A stretch of DNA of 37,775 bases from Gammaproteobacteria bacterium. GTDB taxonomy: Bacteria; Pseudomonadota; Gammaproteobacteria; Steroidobacterales; Steroidobacteraceae. Below, piece after piece: positions 9,468 through 17,676 of this stretch (the stretch's first letter is position 1; every line of letters starts with the position of its first letter). Below the pieces are notes generated by a model. It had not been told where the DNA came from, made no database searches, and worked only from the letters and a program-made list of their open reading frames with translations. Position numbers and translations under genes: made by a program. Where the stretch lies: contig JAQGOG010000114.1 of the NCBI GenBank assembly GCA_028293765.1, positions 1 to 37,775 of the forward strand. The letters run 5' to 3'.

Positions 9468-9495
9468 AAGAGCGTTTTGCAGTCGATTGGTTACC
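9468..9495 (-). promoter_or_regulatory. Predicted ECF-sigma promoter of the receptor/PQQ dehydrogenase genes
   Basis: The minus strand carries GGTAACCAA (9495-9487), then 13 bases, then GCTCTT (9473-9468). The same two blocks with exactly the same spacing occur before the sigma factor gene at 11343-11370. The upstream block overlaps the fecR stop codon. Transcription would begin near 9461, leaving about 64 bases of leader before the receptor start. The shared arrangement in front of the two genes expected to be controlled by a FecI-type sigma factor is the evidence; no experimental consensus was used. Confidence 0.6.
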
Positions 9496-10777
9496 CCCTC
9501 TGGTCGGAATTTTTGCTGACTCGGATTTCGGAGGGGCTCTCGGTCACGTGCACGCCCGGACGTTCGTGCAGGAATCGGATGAGCGAATCCGGGTCCGTCG
9601 ATGAGAAGACGCCGCTGATGTGAAAGTCGTACAGCCCGGTGTCTTCGATGACCAACTGGCGCTGGTTGTAACGGTTGAACTCCTCGGCGACGTCGGCAAG
9701 AGATGCGGACTCGAAAACGATCTGCCGCTGACGCCACGCCGTCGCACCTTCGATGTTCGGATGGTCGGTCTTCTGGGACGTTTGCGCCGAAACGGTGAGC
9801 TGCTCGCCACCGGACAGGTAGATGGTCCCGCCGGGCCCGCTCGCCATCCCTGCAGTGGCCCGCGACGGCCGCGCGGCCGTCGTTTCCATTTGGCGCGACT
9901 GGGAGGAATTCGGAATTACGGCACTATCCATCTCTTTGGAAGCGCGCGTGCCCGGTGAAAAGAGTGGGTCGGCCCCGGGGGTCACCGGAGTCGTGAAGAT
10001 GGCGACCCGCCCCTCGATGACCGTGACCAGGGTTCCAGTGTGCTTCTTGTAAACGTCGAACTGGGTGCCGACGGCGCGGACTCGAGTGCCATCGGCGCTG
10101 ACGACAAACGGCCTCGCGTGACTCTTCGCAACGTGGAAGAGCGCCTGTCCCTCCAGCAGCTCGACGTTGCGCTCGTGTTCCGAATAGCGGACCCGGATCC
10201 TCGAGCGCGAATTGAGCTCGACCGTGGATCCGTCGGCGAGCTCGATGGAGCGCTGCTCTCCGATCGCGGTGGCATACGTCGGTAGGCGTATCCGATCCCA
10301 GATCAGAGCACCTGCGATCAAACCGAGCGCCGCGGCGGATGCGGCTATTGCGGACCAACGCCACCTGCTCCGATATGCATGCGGCTGCAGCCGCTTTTGG
10401 CAAGGCTCAGCGTGAACGTCCCCACTTCCGGTGAGGAGGTGCTTCGGCAGATCGGATGAAACCTCATGAGCGCAGGCGCGCTGGGACGCGCACTCGAGAG
10501 AAATACCGGGAAGCGCAACGACGTTGTCCGCGTCCTGAGCTGCCTGCAGTGTTAGCGTGTCGATGTCCCACTTTTGCGTCGGGTCGAGCAACGAGCCTTC
10601 GTTCCAGATGGCCGCGATCTCGACGTAGGCACTCAAGTGCTCGGGGGACTTGCGCAGCCAGCGGTCGAATTCGGCCCGGGCGCAGGCGTCGAGATCGCCA
10701 CTGCGGCACTCGACGAACCATGCGCAGGCTTCTTCGTAGATCTGCGTATTGAAATTCGATTGTGGATGAGGGTCCAT
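9491..10777 (-). CDS. FecR family anti-sigma regulator
   Basis: The protein is an inner-membrane FecR-type regulator. It binds the sigma factor on the cytoplasmic side and senses the STN domain of the receptor in the periplasm. Residues 10-60 form the DUF4880-like cytoplasmic helix block (EEACAWFVECRSGDLD, then WLRKSPEHLSAYVE). A single membrane helix lies near residues 140-160 (WSAIAASAAALGLIAGALIW). The FecR domain follows at about 165-265 (IGEQRSIELADGSTVELNS, VEGR-like VIEGRVAIF). A C-terminal DUF4974/STN-like module with VFESASLADVAEEFNRYN sits at about 340-425. Start 10777 has AGGAG seven bases upstream and lies 14 bases after the sigma gene, so the two are co-transcribed. A proline- and serine-rich stretch separates the FecR domain from the C-terminal module. 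Confidence 0.92.
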   Translation of the reverse strand: MDPHPQSNFNTQIYEEACAWFVECRSGDLDACARAEFDRWLRKSPEHLSAYVEIAAIWNEGSLLDPTQKWDIDTLTLQAAQDADNVVALPGISLECASQRACAHEVSSDLPKHLLTGSGDVHAEPCQKRLQPHAYRSRWRWSAIAASAAALGLIAGALIWDRIRLPTYATAIGEQRSIELADGSTVELNSRSRIRVRYSEHERNVELLEGQALFHVAKSHARPFVVSADGTRVRAVGTQFDVYKKHTGTLVTVIEGRVAIFTTPVTPGADPLFSPGTRASKEMDSAVIPNSSQSRQMETTAARPSRATAGMASGPGGTIYLSGGEQLTVSAQTSQKTDHPNIEGATAWRQRQIVFESASLADVAEEFNRYNQRQLVIEDTGLYDFHISGVFSSTDPDSLIRFLHERPGVHVTESPSEIRVSKNSDQRG

Positions 10778-10791
10778 GCGGGCGCTCCTGC

Positions 10792-11313
10792 TTACGCCTT
10801 TTCCAGTCGTTGGCGGAATTGCAGCAATGCTTTCATCAGGTACTTCTTGGCCATCGGGCGCGAGGTTCCGAGGCGCGTGGCGATCTCATCGAACGACAAT
10901 CCGTCGCGTCGGGACATCATGAAGGTCGCGCGCACCTTGGGGGAAAACTGGTCGAGGGCACTCTGCAGCTGCTCGAGGCACTGGTGCGCGTCCACTTCCA
11001 GCGCCGGGTCGGCGTAGGGCGTGGCGTGCCGGGAATTGAGCATCCGGGCGAACTCCACCGACGGTGGCATGGCCGATTGCCGCAGAGTGTGCTGTTGAAT
11101 CACGTGCTGGGCGACCGTAAAGAGGTAAGCCTCTGGCGAGCGGATCGACTCCACTTTCGGGACCCGCAGCATGCGCAGGTACACCTCCTGGATTATGTCG
11201 GGCACGTCGGCGGCATGGCGCACGCGCGCGAGCAGGAAGCGGCGGAGCTGCTCCCCATGGCTGGCGACGAGGGCAGTAACGAGCGTCTGAGTGTCTTCGA
11301 CCGCCAATAGCAA
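10792..11313 (-). CDS. FecI-like ECF sigma factor
   Basis: This is an extracytoplasmic-function RNA polymerase sigma factor of about 173 residues with only regions 2 and 4. Region 2 includes ADVPDIIQEVYLRMLR (about 35-50) and SPEAYLFTVAQHVIQQH (about 59-75). Region 4 includes the helix-turn-helix DGLSFDEIATRLGTSRPMAKKYL (about 136-158), shown here as DGLSFDEIATRL followed by GTSRPMAKKYL. It starts with TTG at 11313 and has no strong ribosome binding site, so the first residues are uncertain. The gene heads a sigma-fecR-receptor-dehydrogenase series. A copy of the bipartite element GGTTACCAA-N13-GCTCTT sits just upstream, which implies positive autoregulation. By family rule it should activate the receptor promoter once FecR is signalled. 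Confidence 0.92.
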   Translation of the reverse strand: MLLAVEDTQTLVTALVASHGEQLRRFLLARVRHAADVPDIIQEVYLRMLRVPKVESIRSPEAYLFTVAQHVIQQHTLRQSAMPPSVEFARMLNSRHATPYADPALEVDAHQCLEQLQSALDQFSPKVRATFMMSRRDGLSFDEIATRLGTSRPMAKKYLMKALLQFRQRLEKA

Positions 11314-11625
11314 ATCTCGGATCAGTGCCTATCGAGGTGATAAAGAGCGGTTCCAGGGCAGTTGGTAACCCCGCCGGCGAAAATAAATCCTGGACGGCAC
11401 CCCTTGATCAGCTCACTCATTCTAATCAATTACTTAGGACGCAAGGGGTCGGCGTGGCGCCCGCCCTGACTGGCCTGGCACGGGACAGCGCCTATCCTGA
11501 GGAGCTTAGCCGCCCTCTCATGTCGCAGTACGCTTCCCCGCAATTGCCTTGTAATCTAGGGGCGCGATCCGCTGCCTGAATCAGGCGGCCTCTACATTAC
11601 ATGCACCCCAGCCAGGGAGGCCACT
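11314..11625. other. Divergent intergenic region between sigma factor and methyltransferase genes
   Basis: The 312 bases hold the predicted ECF promoter for the minus-strand sigma gene (11343-11370). The plus-strand methyltransferase must also be expressed from here, but I see no pair of hexamers with proper spacing for it. An open frame at 11325-11579 has no family features and overlaps the promoter element, so it is not called. Confidence 0.5.
11343..11370 (-). promoter_or_regulatory. Predicted ECF-sigma promoter of the sigma/fecR genes
   Basis: The minus strand reads GGTTACCAA (11370-11362), 13 bases, then GCTCTT (11348-11343). Together with the preceding GGGG this matches the element at 9468-9495 in both blocks and in spacing. 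Transcription would begin near 11336, about 23 bases before the TTG start of the sigma gene. It implies that the sigma factor activates its own gene. Confidence 0.6.
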
Positions 11626-12351
11626 TTGACGCACGACAATTTCGCGGATTCCCTGCCTCTGGCCAGCGCCCCGATGAATTTCTTCATGACCGTGCGCGAT
11701 ATCGCCTTCTGGATCCGATCGGCCCGGGCCGACTCGCGGCTGGACCGGTTGCGGGATGAGCGCGGCGCGGCCTCGGCCTTCGACCAGCTGTATGCCGGCA
11801 TAAACGATCCCTTCGGCGCCGAGTTGCCGCAATATCGCTATCAGCAGCGCAAGTACAGCAGCCTGCTCTCGATGCTGCCACGACGCGCCTATGGGAACGT
11901 TCTGGATATCGGCTGCGGGCTCGGCGCTTTCACGCGCAAGCTCGCCCCTTTTGCGGAGCATGTCCTGGGCACCGATATCTCGGCGGAGGCGCTCGGGCAA
12001 GCCCGGACACTGTCCGCCGGGCACCCGAACGTACGCTATTCGCAAGAAGACATGCTTGGCAAAGCGCACCAGGACGCGACGTTCGATTTGATCATTCTCG
12101 CCGATACGCTCTACTACATCGAGCCGCTGACGAATGCGGGATTGAAAGCCATCGCAGGCAATATTTCATCCCGACTGAGGCCGGGTGGCCTGCTCTTGGT
12201 CGTAAATCATTATTTCTTCGGCATCGATGCAGCTTCCAGAAGCACACGCGCAATTCATGATGCATTCCGCTGGGCACCGGCCCTCGACTGCGTCGCAGAA
12301 CACCGGCGCGCGTTTTTTCTGGCGACGCTGCTGCGTCGATCGGATGTGTGA
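11626..12351 (+). CDS. Class I SAM-dependent methyltransferase, NodS-like
   Basis: This cytoplasmic methyltransferase of 241 residues has the Rossmann SAM-binding motif LDIGCGLGAFTRKL at about 91-104. Motif II is HVLGTDISAEAL (about 110) and the post-motif is FDLIILADTLYYIE (about 148). The overall order resembles the NodS family of N-methyltransferases acting on chito-oligosaccharide precursors, but the substrate here is not known. The start is TTG at 11626 with a strong GGGAGG seven bases upstream; no ATG offers a comparable site. The next plus-strand gene, a flippase-like membrane protein, begins 118 bases later. The pairing suggests a role in making or decorating a lipid- or envelope-linked metabolite, which is an inference from context only. 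Confidence 0.82.
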   Translation: MTHDNFADSLPLASAPMNFFMTVRDIAFWIRSARADSRLDRLRDERGAASAFDQLYAGINDPFGAELPQYRYQQRKYSSLLSMLPRRAYGNVLDIGCGLGAFTRKLAPFAEHVLGTDISAEALGQARTLSAGHPNVRYSQEDMLGKAHQDATFDLIILADTLYYIEPLTNAGLKAIAGNISSRLRPGGLLLVVNHYFFGIDAASRSTRAIHDAFRWAPALDCVAEHRRAFFLATLLRRSDV

Positions 12352-12469
12352 GAAGGAATCTCGTCCCGCCGTTCCTGCGGCGGCGCCCGGTCGCGGTGGT
12401 TTGATTCACCCCTGTCAATGTCAACGCGAGCTTGCCTTCGGCGGCGCGCGCGCGTAAGCAGTGGTCCGC

Positions 12470-13444
12470 ATGAAAACGCTGGCTCGCATCGCGCTCGCGC
12501 TGGGTCTCGCCGTGATGGTCCTGCTCGTGATCCGCGAGGGAGCTCAGTCGATTGCAGGCTTGCTCAGGCACGCCGGCTGGCTGTTGCTTCTGCTGGTACC
12601 GCTCCACGCAGGGCCGCTGTTGCTCGATGTCATGGGGTGGCGCGTACTCATCCTGGGACGCACCCGCATTCGCGCGCTGTTTCTGATCGCCTCGATTCGT
12701 GAGGCCATCAACCGCCTGCTGCCGGTCGCCAATGTGGGTGGGGAACTGGTTGGCATACACCTGCTCACGCGCCAGGGAATCAGCAGCACGACAGCGGCCA
12801 CCAGCGTGATCGTTGAAACGTTGCTCATCCTCGTCGCCCAATATCTATTCCTGACACTCGGCGTGGCGTGTCTGCTGCACATCACCGGCAGCATCAAAGC
12901 CACCGGAGCGCTCCTCATAGCCGTTGCGGGCGGACTGCCGGTCATTCTGCTTCTAATATGGCTGCTGCGCACCGGTGCATTCTTCAGGGCAATCGAGAGG
13001 TTGGCAGCGAGGCTGCTCGGTTCCAGCGACAAAACGTCGAGCCTGATGAGCAAATTGGCTCATCTCGATAGCGCCATTCGTGAGCTCACGGCAGCACATG
13101 GGCGTCTGGCGCGGGCGATTGTCTGGCAGCTCGCCGGGCTGATCAGCGGTAGCTCGGAGACTTGGCTGGCGTTGCGTTGGCTGGGTCACCCGGTGAGCCT
13201 TGCGGCCGCACTTGCGTTGGAAAGCCTGACGCTTGCGGCGAGAAGTCTCGTTTTCGTGGCGCCGGCCGGGCTCGGCGTTCAGGAGGCGGGGTTGGTAGGC
13301 GTGGGCCACGTGCTGGGGCTTGGCAGCGATGTCGCCATTGCCCTCTCGCTCGCCAAAAGAATGCGCGAGATCCTCTTTGGCCTGCCCGCCCTCGCCGCCT
13401 GGCAATGGACGACGGGCGCCAAGTCTGGGGCGCGTATAATTTGA
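12470..13444 (+). CDS. Flippase-like / LPG synthase transmembrane domain protein (HpnL-like)
   Basis: This 324-residue integral membrane protein belongs to the broad family shared by the membrane half of lysylphosphatidylglycerol synthase, the TIGR00374 proteins and HpnL of hopanoid clusters. About seven to eight hydrophobic segments alternate with basic loops. Family-like features are LLPVANVGGELVGIHLL near residue 82 and the C-terminal block FVAPAGLGVQEAGLVGVG near 262. I took the ATG at 12470; a GTG three codons earlier (12461) is also possible, and neither has a strong ribosome binding site. Other hopanoid genes are absent from the window, so HpnL function is not assured. It may move or help place a lipid-linked product of the preceding methyltransferase. 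Confidence 0.8.
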   Translation: MKTLARIALALGLAVMVLLVIREGAQSIAGLLRHAGWLLLLLVPLHAGPLLLDVMGWRVLILGRTRIRALFLIASIREAINRLLPVANVGGELVGIHLLTRQGISSTTAATSVIVETLLILVAQYLFLTLGVACLLHITGSIKATGALLIAVAGGLPVILLLIWLLRTGAFFRAIERLAARLLGSSDKTSSLMSKLAHLDSAIRELTAAHGRLARAIVWQLAGLISGSSETWLALRWLGHPVSLAAALALESLTLAARSLVFVAPAGLGVQEAGLVGVGHVLGLGSDVAIALSLAKRMREILFGLPALAAWQWTTGAKSGARII

Positions 13445-13517
13445 GTTGCGCTGCCGCCCTGACAGGCGCGCCCGGACGCTGCCATTGCTGCCACGGTATT
13501 TCCGAGGAAATCGGCGC

Positions 13518-14267
13518 ATGACCTATTGTGTTGGCATAGTTCTGAACGATGGCCTCGTATGCGCATCGGACTCGCGGACGAATGCGGGCGTCGACAACAT
13601 TGCGTCGTTCTGCAAGATGACCGTCTTCGAGCGGCCTGATGATCGCGTCGTCATCTTGCTGAGCTCGGGAAACCTCGCCGGGACGCAGGCGGTCATCAGC
13701 ATGCTCAGGCAGCGCGGGGAAGCCCGGGACGCCAAGGTCGGCAGCGTTTGGAACGCGCGCACGATGTTCGACGTTGCCGTCATCGTTTCGGATGCGGTAC
13801 GGGATGTCGAACGCCGCGATGGCGAGCGCCTGGCGGGCAGCGCAACTCCATTCAGCGCCTCGTTCATCATCGGGGGCCAGATCAAGGGCGAGCCCATGCG
13901 CCTGTTCCGCACGTTCGCCGAGGGGAACTTCATCGAAGCAGGCACGGATACCCCGTTTTTTCAAACGGGTGAGGCCAAGTACGGGAAACCCATCATCGAC
14001 CGTGTCATTACCCCGTCGACGACCCTCAGCGATGCCATGAAATGCGTCCTCGTCTCCTTCGACTCAACGATGCGCAGCAACCTCTCGGTCGGCATGCCCA
14101 TTGACCTGGCGTGCTACGAGCGCGACCGCCTGCGGCTCACCGTTCGCCATCGATTCGCTCAGGGTGACGCGTATTTCAGTGCTCTTAGCAAAGAGTGGAG
14201 TGAGGGCGTCCGCGACGTATTTCGGCGCTTACCGGCTGTGCCAACCGGCGACGAACCGTCTCCGTAG
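13518..14267 (+). CDS. Anbu-type proteasome-related N-terminal nucleophile hydrolase
   Basis: The 249-residue product matches Anbu (ancestral beta-subunit) peptidases, bacterial relatives of HslV and the proteasome beta subunit. After removal of Met1, Thr2 in MTYCVGI would be the nucleophile. CASDSRTNAG at about 15-24 holds the conserved Asp/Ser/Arg region, and a Lys is present at about residue 34 (FCKMTVF). IIGGQIKGEPMRLFRTFAEGNFI (split around residue 120-142) is typical of the fold. The ATG at 13518 is chosen because GAGGAA precedes it and because it exposes the catalytic Thr; an upstream start at 13446 would bury it. Anbu genes usually lie beside a circularly permuted ATP-grasp, an alpha-E protein and a transglutaminase. 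None are here, so this copy is an orphan. Confidence 0.85.
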   Translation: MTYCVGIVLNDGLVCASDSRTNAGVDNIASFCKMTVFERPDDRVVILLSSGNLAGTQAVISMLRQRGEARDAKVGSVWNARTMFDVAVIVSDAVRDVERRDGERLAGSATPFSASFIIGGQIKGEPMRLFRTFAEGNFIEAGTDTPFFQTGEAKYGKPIIDRVITPSTTLSDAMKCVLVSFDSTMRSNLSVGMPIDLACYERDRLRLTVRHRFAQGDAYFSALSKEWSEGVRDVFRRLPAVPTGDEPSP

Positions 14268-14315
14268 TGGTGCCGCTCGATAGCCGGCACCCGTCCTGGG
14301 GGACCTGAACGGGTT

Positions 14316-17300
14316 ATGCTTGCGGCCCGATCTTTGAGCCAAAGCCCCAACGTGCGCACACACATATCGTTCTTCGTTGCGGTGCTCGGTGCCGTCTGCC
14401 CGGCGCTGGTTACGCGCGTCGCCCTCGCACAGCACTACCCGCCCGGTATCTACGACGATTTCAAGTGGCGGATGATCGGACCCTTTCGCGGCGGACGCAC
14501 CCGGGCGGTCGCCGGTGTGCCGTCGCAACCGAATGTCTTTTACGTTGGCGCGGTCGATGGGGGCGTGTGGAAGACGGACGACGCGGGTCGCACTTGGCAA
14601 CCTATTTTCGATGCGCAGCCGACGCAGTCGATCGGGGCGATAGCCGTCGCGCCTTCGGATCCGAACGTCATCTATGTGGGAAGCGGCGAAGGCCTCCACC
14701 GGCCGGATCTGTCGGTCGGCAATGGTATCTATCGTTCCGCCGATGGCGGGCGGAGCTGGACACATCTCGGCCTGACGGACGGTCAACAGATCGCCGAGCT
14801 AGCTGTAGACCCGCACAATGCCAACCGGCTGTTCGCCGCGGTCCTCGGTCATCCCTATGGACCGAACCCCGAGCGTGGCATCTATCGGTCGTTGGACGGC
14901 GGAATGACCTGGCAGCAGGTGCTGCACAAGGATGACGACACCGGCGGCTCCGCGGTCGCAATCAACCCGGCCCAGCCCGACATTGTCTACGCGGCACTCT
15001 GGCAGTCGCGCCTGGGTCCGTGGGAGGACAAGAACGAGTTCCGCGGCACCGGCGGTGGCCTGTTCAAGTCGTCCGACGGTGGAGCGACCTGGAAGCCGCT
15101 CACAGCGGGCCTTCCGAAGAACTCGTCGCAGATCAACATCGCGATCGCGCCCAGCACACCCAATCGTGTCTATGCCATCGTGGGTACCGATGAACCCGGA
15201 GACTACTCCTCCGCCGCCGGGCTGGGCCTGTTCCGTTCGGACGATGCTGGCGAGAACTGGATACGAATAACCTCCGATCCCCGGCCGGCGCTGCGCATCG
15301 GTGGCGGCGACCTGGCAGTGTTGCGTGTCGATCCCTCCAACTCCGACATCGTGTACGCGGCCGGCATCGTCACGATGAAGTCGAATGATGGTGGTAAGAC
15401 CTGGCAGCCGCTGCGAGGCGCACCGGGCGGCGATGATTACCAGAATCTATGGATCAGCCCGAACGATTCCCGCATCATTGCGCTGGTCAGCGACCAGGGC
15501 GCCGTCGTGAGCGTGAATGGCGGCAGGACCTGGAGCTCGTGGTTCAATCAGCCGACCGCGCAGCTCTATCACGTCAACGTCACGCCGACTTTTCCGTACC
15601 GCGTATGCGCCGGACAACAGGAAAGTGGCTCCGTGTGCATTGCAAGCCGCGGCAACGATGGAGAGATCACCGCGCGCGATTGGCATCCGGTAGGGGCCAT
15701 CGAGTACGCCTACGTTGCTCCGGATCCACTCGACCCGGACGTGATTTACGGGGCCGGACGCAATGAAGTCTCGAAGTATCACTGGTCGACGGGGCAGGTG
15801 CAAAACGTAACACCGATTCCGTTGCGCGGCCCCGAGGCCCGCGCCGATCGGACCGAGCCGCTGCTATTCTCGCCAGTCGACCCGCATACCCTCTACTACG
15901 CCGCCAACAGACTCTACAAGACGACCGATGGCGGCGCGACCTGGCAGGCGATCAGTCCCGACCTCGCGCGAGAGGAAACCGGGATTCCCGCGAGTGTCGG
16001 CGCTCTGCACGTGTCGGGTATCGAACGTGAGCGCGGCGTCATCTACGCGCTGGGCGCATCACCGCGCAATATCGACACGCTGTGGGCTGGCACTGACGAC
16101 GGCCTCGTAATGCTCACCGTGGACGGGGGAGCGCATTGGTCAAACGTGACTCCCCCGGCAGTCACGGCATGGAGCAAGGTGACTCAGATCGAGGCGTCTC
16201 ATTTCGATGTAAACACCGCCTATGTCTGCGTGAGCCGTATGCGCCTCGATGATCTGCGACCTTACATTTTCCGCACACACGATGGAGGCAAGAGTTGGCA
16301 GGCGATCAACGACGGCTTGCCTTCGGAGGCACCTGTAAATGCGGTCCGTGAGGATCCCGAACGAAAGGGATTGCTGTTCGCGGCGACCGAAAACGCCGTG
16401 TGGATGTCACCCGACGATGGGGACCACTGGGACCCGCTGCAGATGAATCTCCCACATACCTCGATGCGGGATTTATGGATCCACGACAACGACCTGATCC
16501 TGGCAACCCACGGCCGCTCGTTTTGGATCCTCGACGACATCTCGAGGCTTCGGCAAATCAAGACGGCGAATTTGCGGGATACCGTGCTTGTCCGTCCGGC
16601 CCCGGCTTACCGCGTGAGGCGCAGCACGGGGACGGACACACCCTTACCGCCTGATGAGCCTGCTGCACCGAATCCGCCCGCGGGCGCCGTCATCGACTTC
16701 TTTCTGCCACGCGACGCGAAAGGACCGGTGATGCTCGAAGTGCTCGACAGCAACGGGGGGCTCGTGCGCCGCTATAGAAGCGACGATCCCCTGGAGCCGA
16801 GTGCGGAGGAGCTGGCCCGCGAGCTCATCCCGCAGTACTGGATTGCACAGCCCCACGCCTTGCCGGCGCAGAGCGGCATGCACCGGTGGGTGTGGGACCT
16901 GCGCTACCCTGCGCCCTTGACGACCACCCATGGCTACCCGATCTCCGCCGCACCTCATACAACCCCGCGCGGGCCCGAGGGACCGCTCGCCCTGCCCGGG
17001 AGTTATGTCATACGCCTGACGACAGGTGCCCATAGCCTCGAGGCGCCGCTGGTGTTGGAGCAGGATCCGCGCGTGCAGGTCCCGGCCGGCGCACTCCAGG
17101 AGCAACTCCGGCTGGCGACAAAACTTGCCGATCTGCTCAGCGCGGCTTCGCGGGCTCTCCTCACCGCCACCTCCGAGCAGGAACAGCTGAAAGCACTCGC
17201 GCCAACCGGTGCGGCGGCCGAAGCGGTCCGAAGCTACTCCGCCCGCCTGTCAGCGCTGTTGAATCCCCCGGAGAAAAAAGAGGGCCAGGACAAGGACGCG

Positions 17301-17567
17301 GCGCTGACGGAAGCGACCCTGCCCGATGTGCAGAGCCACCTCGACACTCTCTATAGGGAAGTGATTCGCGCCGATGCAGCACCCACCGCGGCACAGCTGA
17401 GCGCCAGTGAGACGGCGCAAGAGGCGCTCTCGAGCCTCCTGCACACGTGGCAGCAGCTCCAGGCCGATCTGCCCGCCCTCAATCAGCGCCTGCGAGCGAA
17501 CAAACTGGCCCCAATTCGTCCGGACCTGCCGCCATCCAGAGATCTCAACGCCGCGGATGAAGAATGA
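14316..17567 (+). CDS. Secreted BNR/Asp-box repeat protein (sortilin-/sialidase-like propeller)
   Basis: This 1083-residue exported protein has a signal peptide at about 15-38. A long beta-propeller region follows with at least eleven Asp boxes such as KTDDAGRTW, RSADGGRSW, RSLDGGMTW, KSSDGGATW, KSNDGGKTW, KTTDGGATW and RTHDGGKSW between residues 80 and 710. The section from about 770 on is a beta-rich domain (VIDFFLPRDAKGPVMLEV), then Ala/Leu-rich helices near the end. Proteins of this plan are often annotated as glycosyl hydrolases or VPS10-like, but no sialidase arginine triad or catalytic acid can be asserted here. The ATG at 14316 lacks a clean ribosome binding site, and a GTG at 14352 would begin nearer the signal peptide. 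It follows the Anbu gene by 48 bases. Function is unknown. Confidence 0.85.
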   Translation: MLAARSLSQSPNVRTHISFFVAVLGAVCPALVTRVALAQHYPPGIYDDFKWRMIGPFRGGRTRAVAGVPSQPNVFYVGAVDGGVWKTDDAGRTWQPIFDAQPTQSIGAIAVAPSDPNVIYVGSGEGLHRPDLSVGNGIYRSADGGRSWTHLGLTDGQQIAELAVDPHNANRLFAAVLGHPYGPNPERGIYRSLDGGMTWQQVLHKDDDTGGSAVAINPAQPDIVYAALWQSRLGPWEDKNEFRGTGGGLFKSSDGGATWKPLTAGLPKNSSQINIAIAPSTPNRVYAIVGTDEPGDYSSAAGLGLFRSDDAGENWIRITSDPRPALRIGGGDLAVLRVDPSNSDIVYAAGIVTMKSNDGGKTWQPLRGAPGGDDYQNLWISPNDSRIIALVSDQGAVVSVNGGRTWSSWFNQPTAQLYHVNVTPTFPYRVCAGQQESGSVCIASRGNDGEITARDWHPVGAIEYAYVAPDPLDPDVIYGAGRNEVSKYHWSTGQVQNVTPIPLRGPEARADRTEPLLFSPVDPHTLYYAANRLYKTTDGGATWQAISPDLAREETGIPASVGALHVSGIERERGVIYALGASPRNIDTLWAGTDDGLVMLTVDGGAHWSNVTPPAVTAWSKVTQIEASHFDVNTAYVCVSRMRLDDLRPYIFRTHDGGKSWQAINDGLPSEAPVNAVREDPERKGLLFAATENAVWMSPDDGDHWDPLQMNLPHTSMRDLWIHDNDLILATHGRSFWILDDISRLRQIKTANLRDTVLVRPAPAYRVRRSTGTDTPLPPDEPAAPNPPAGAVIDFFLPRDAKGPVMLEVLDSNGGLVRRYRSDDPLEPSAEELARELIPQYWIAQPHALPAQSGMHRWVWDLRYPAPLTTTHGYPISAAPHTTPRGPEGPLALPGSYVIRLTTGAHSLEAPLVLEQDPRVQVPAGALQEQLRLATKLADLLSAASRALLTATSEQEQLKALAPTGAAAEAVRSYSARLSALLNPPEKKEGQDKDAALTEATLPDVQSHLDTLYREVIRADAAPTAAQLSASETAQEALSSLLHTWQQLQADLPALNQRLRANKLAPIRPDLPPSRDLNAADEE

Positions 17568-17676
17568 GCGACGCCGGTGAGTTGCGTTCGCATCAATGCC
17601 CCAGCTCCGCGAGCGCGCGGGGCGACTCTATCTCCGGTAGCACGCGCAAGGAAGGCTTCCGAAGTCGCGAGCTGGC

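Noticed and set aside
11325..11579. Possible small gene before the methyltransferase
   Set aside because: No family features, weak start, and it overlaps the predicted ECF promoter and spacer.
12092..12841. 249-codon minus-strand frame across the methyltransferase/flippase junction
   Set aside because: It is antisense to two recognised genes and its translation is a Gln/Arg/His-rich shadow without motifs.
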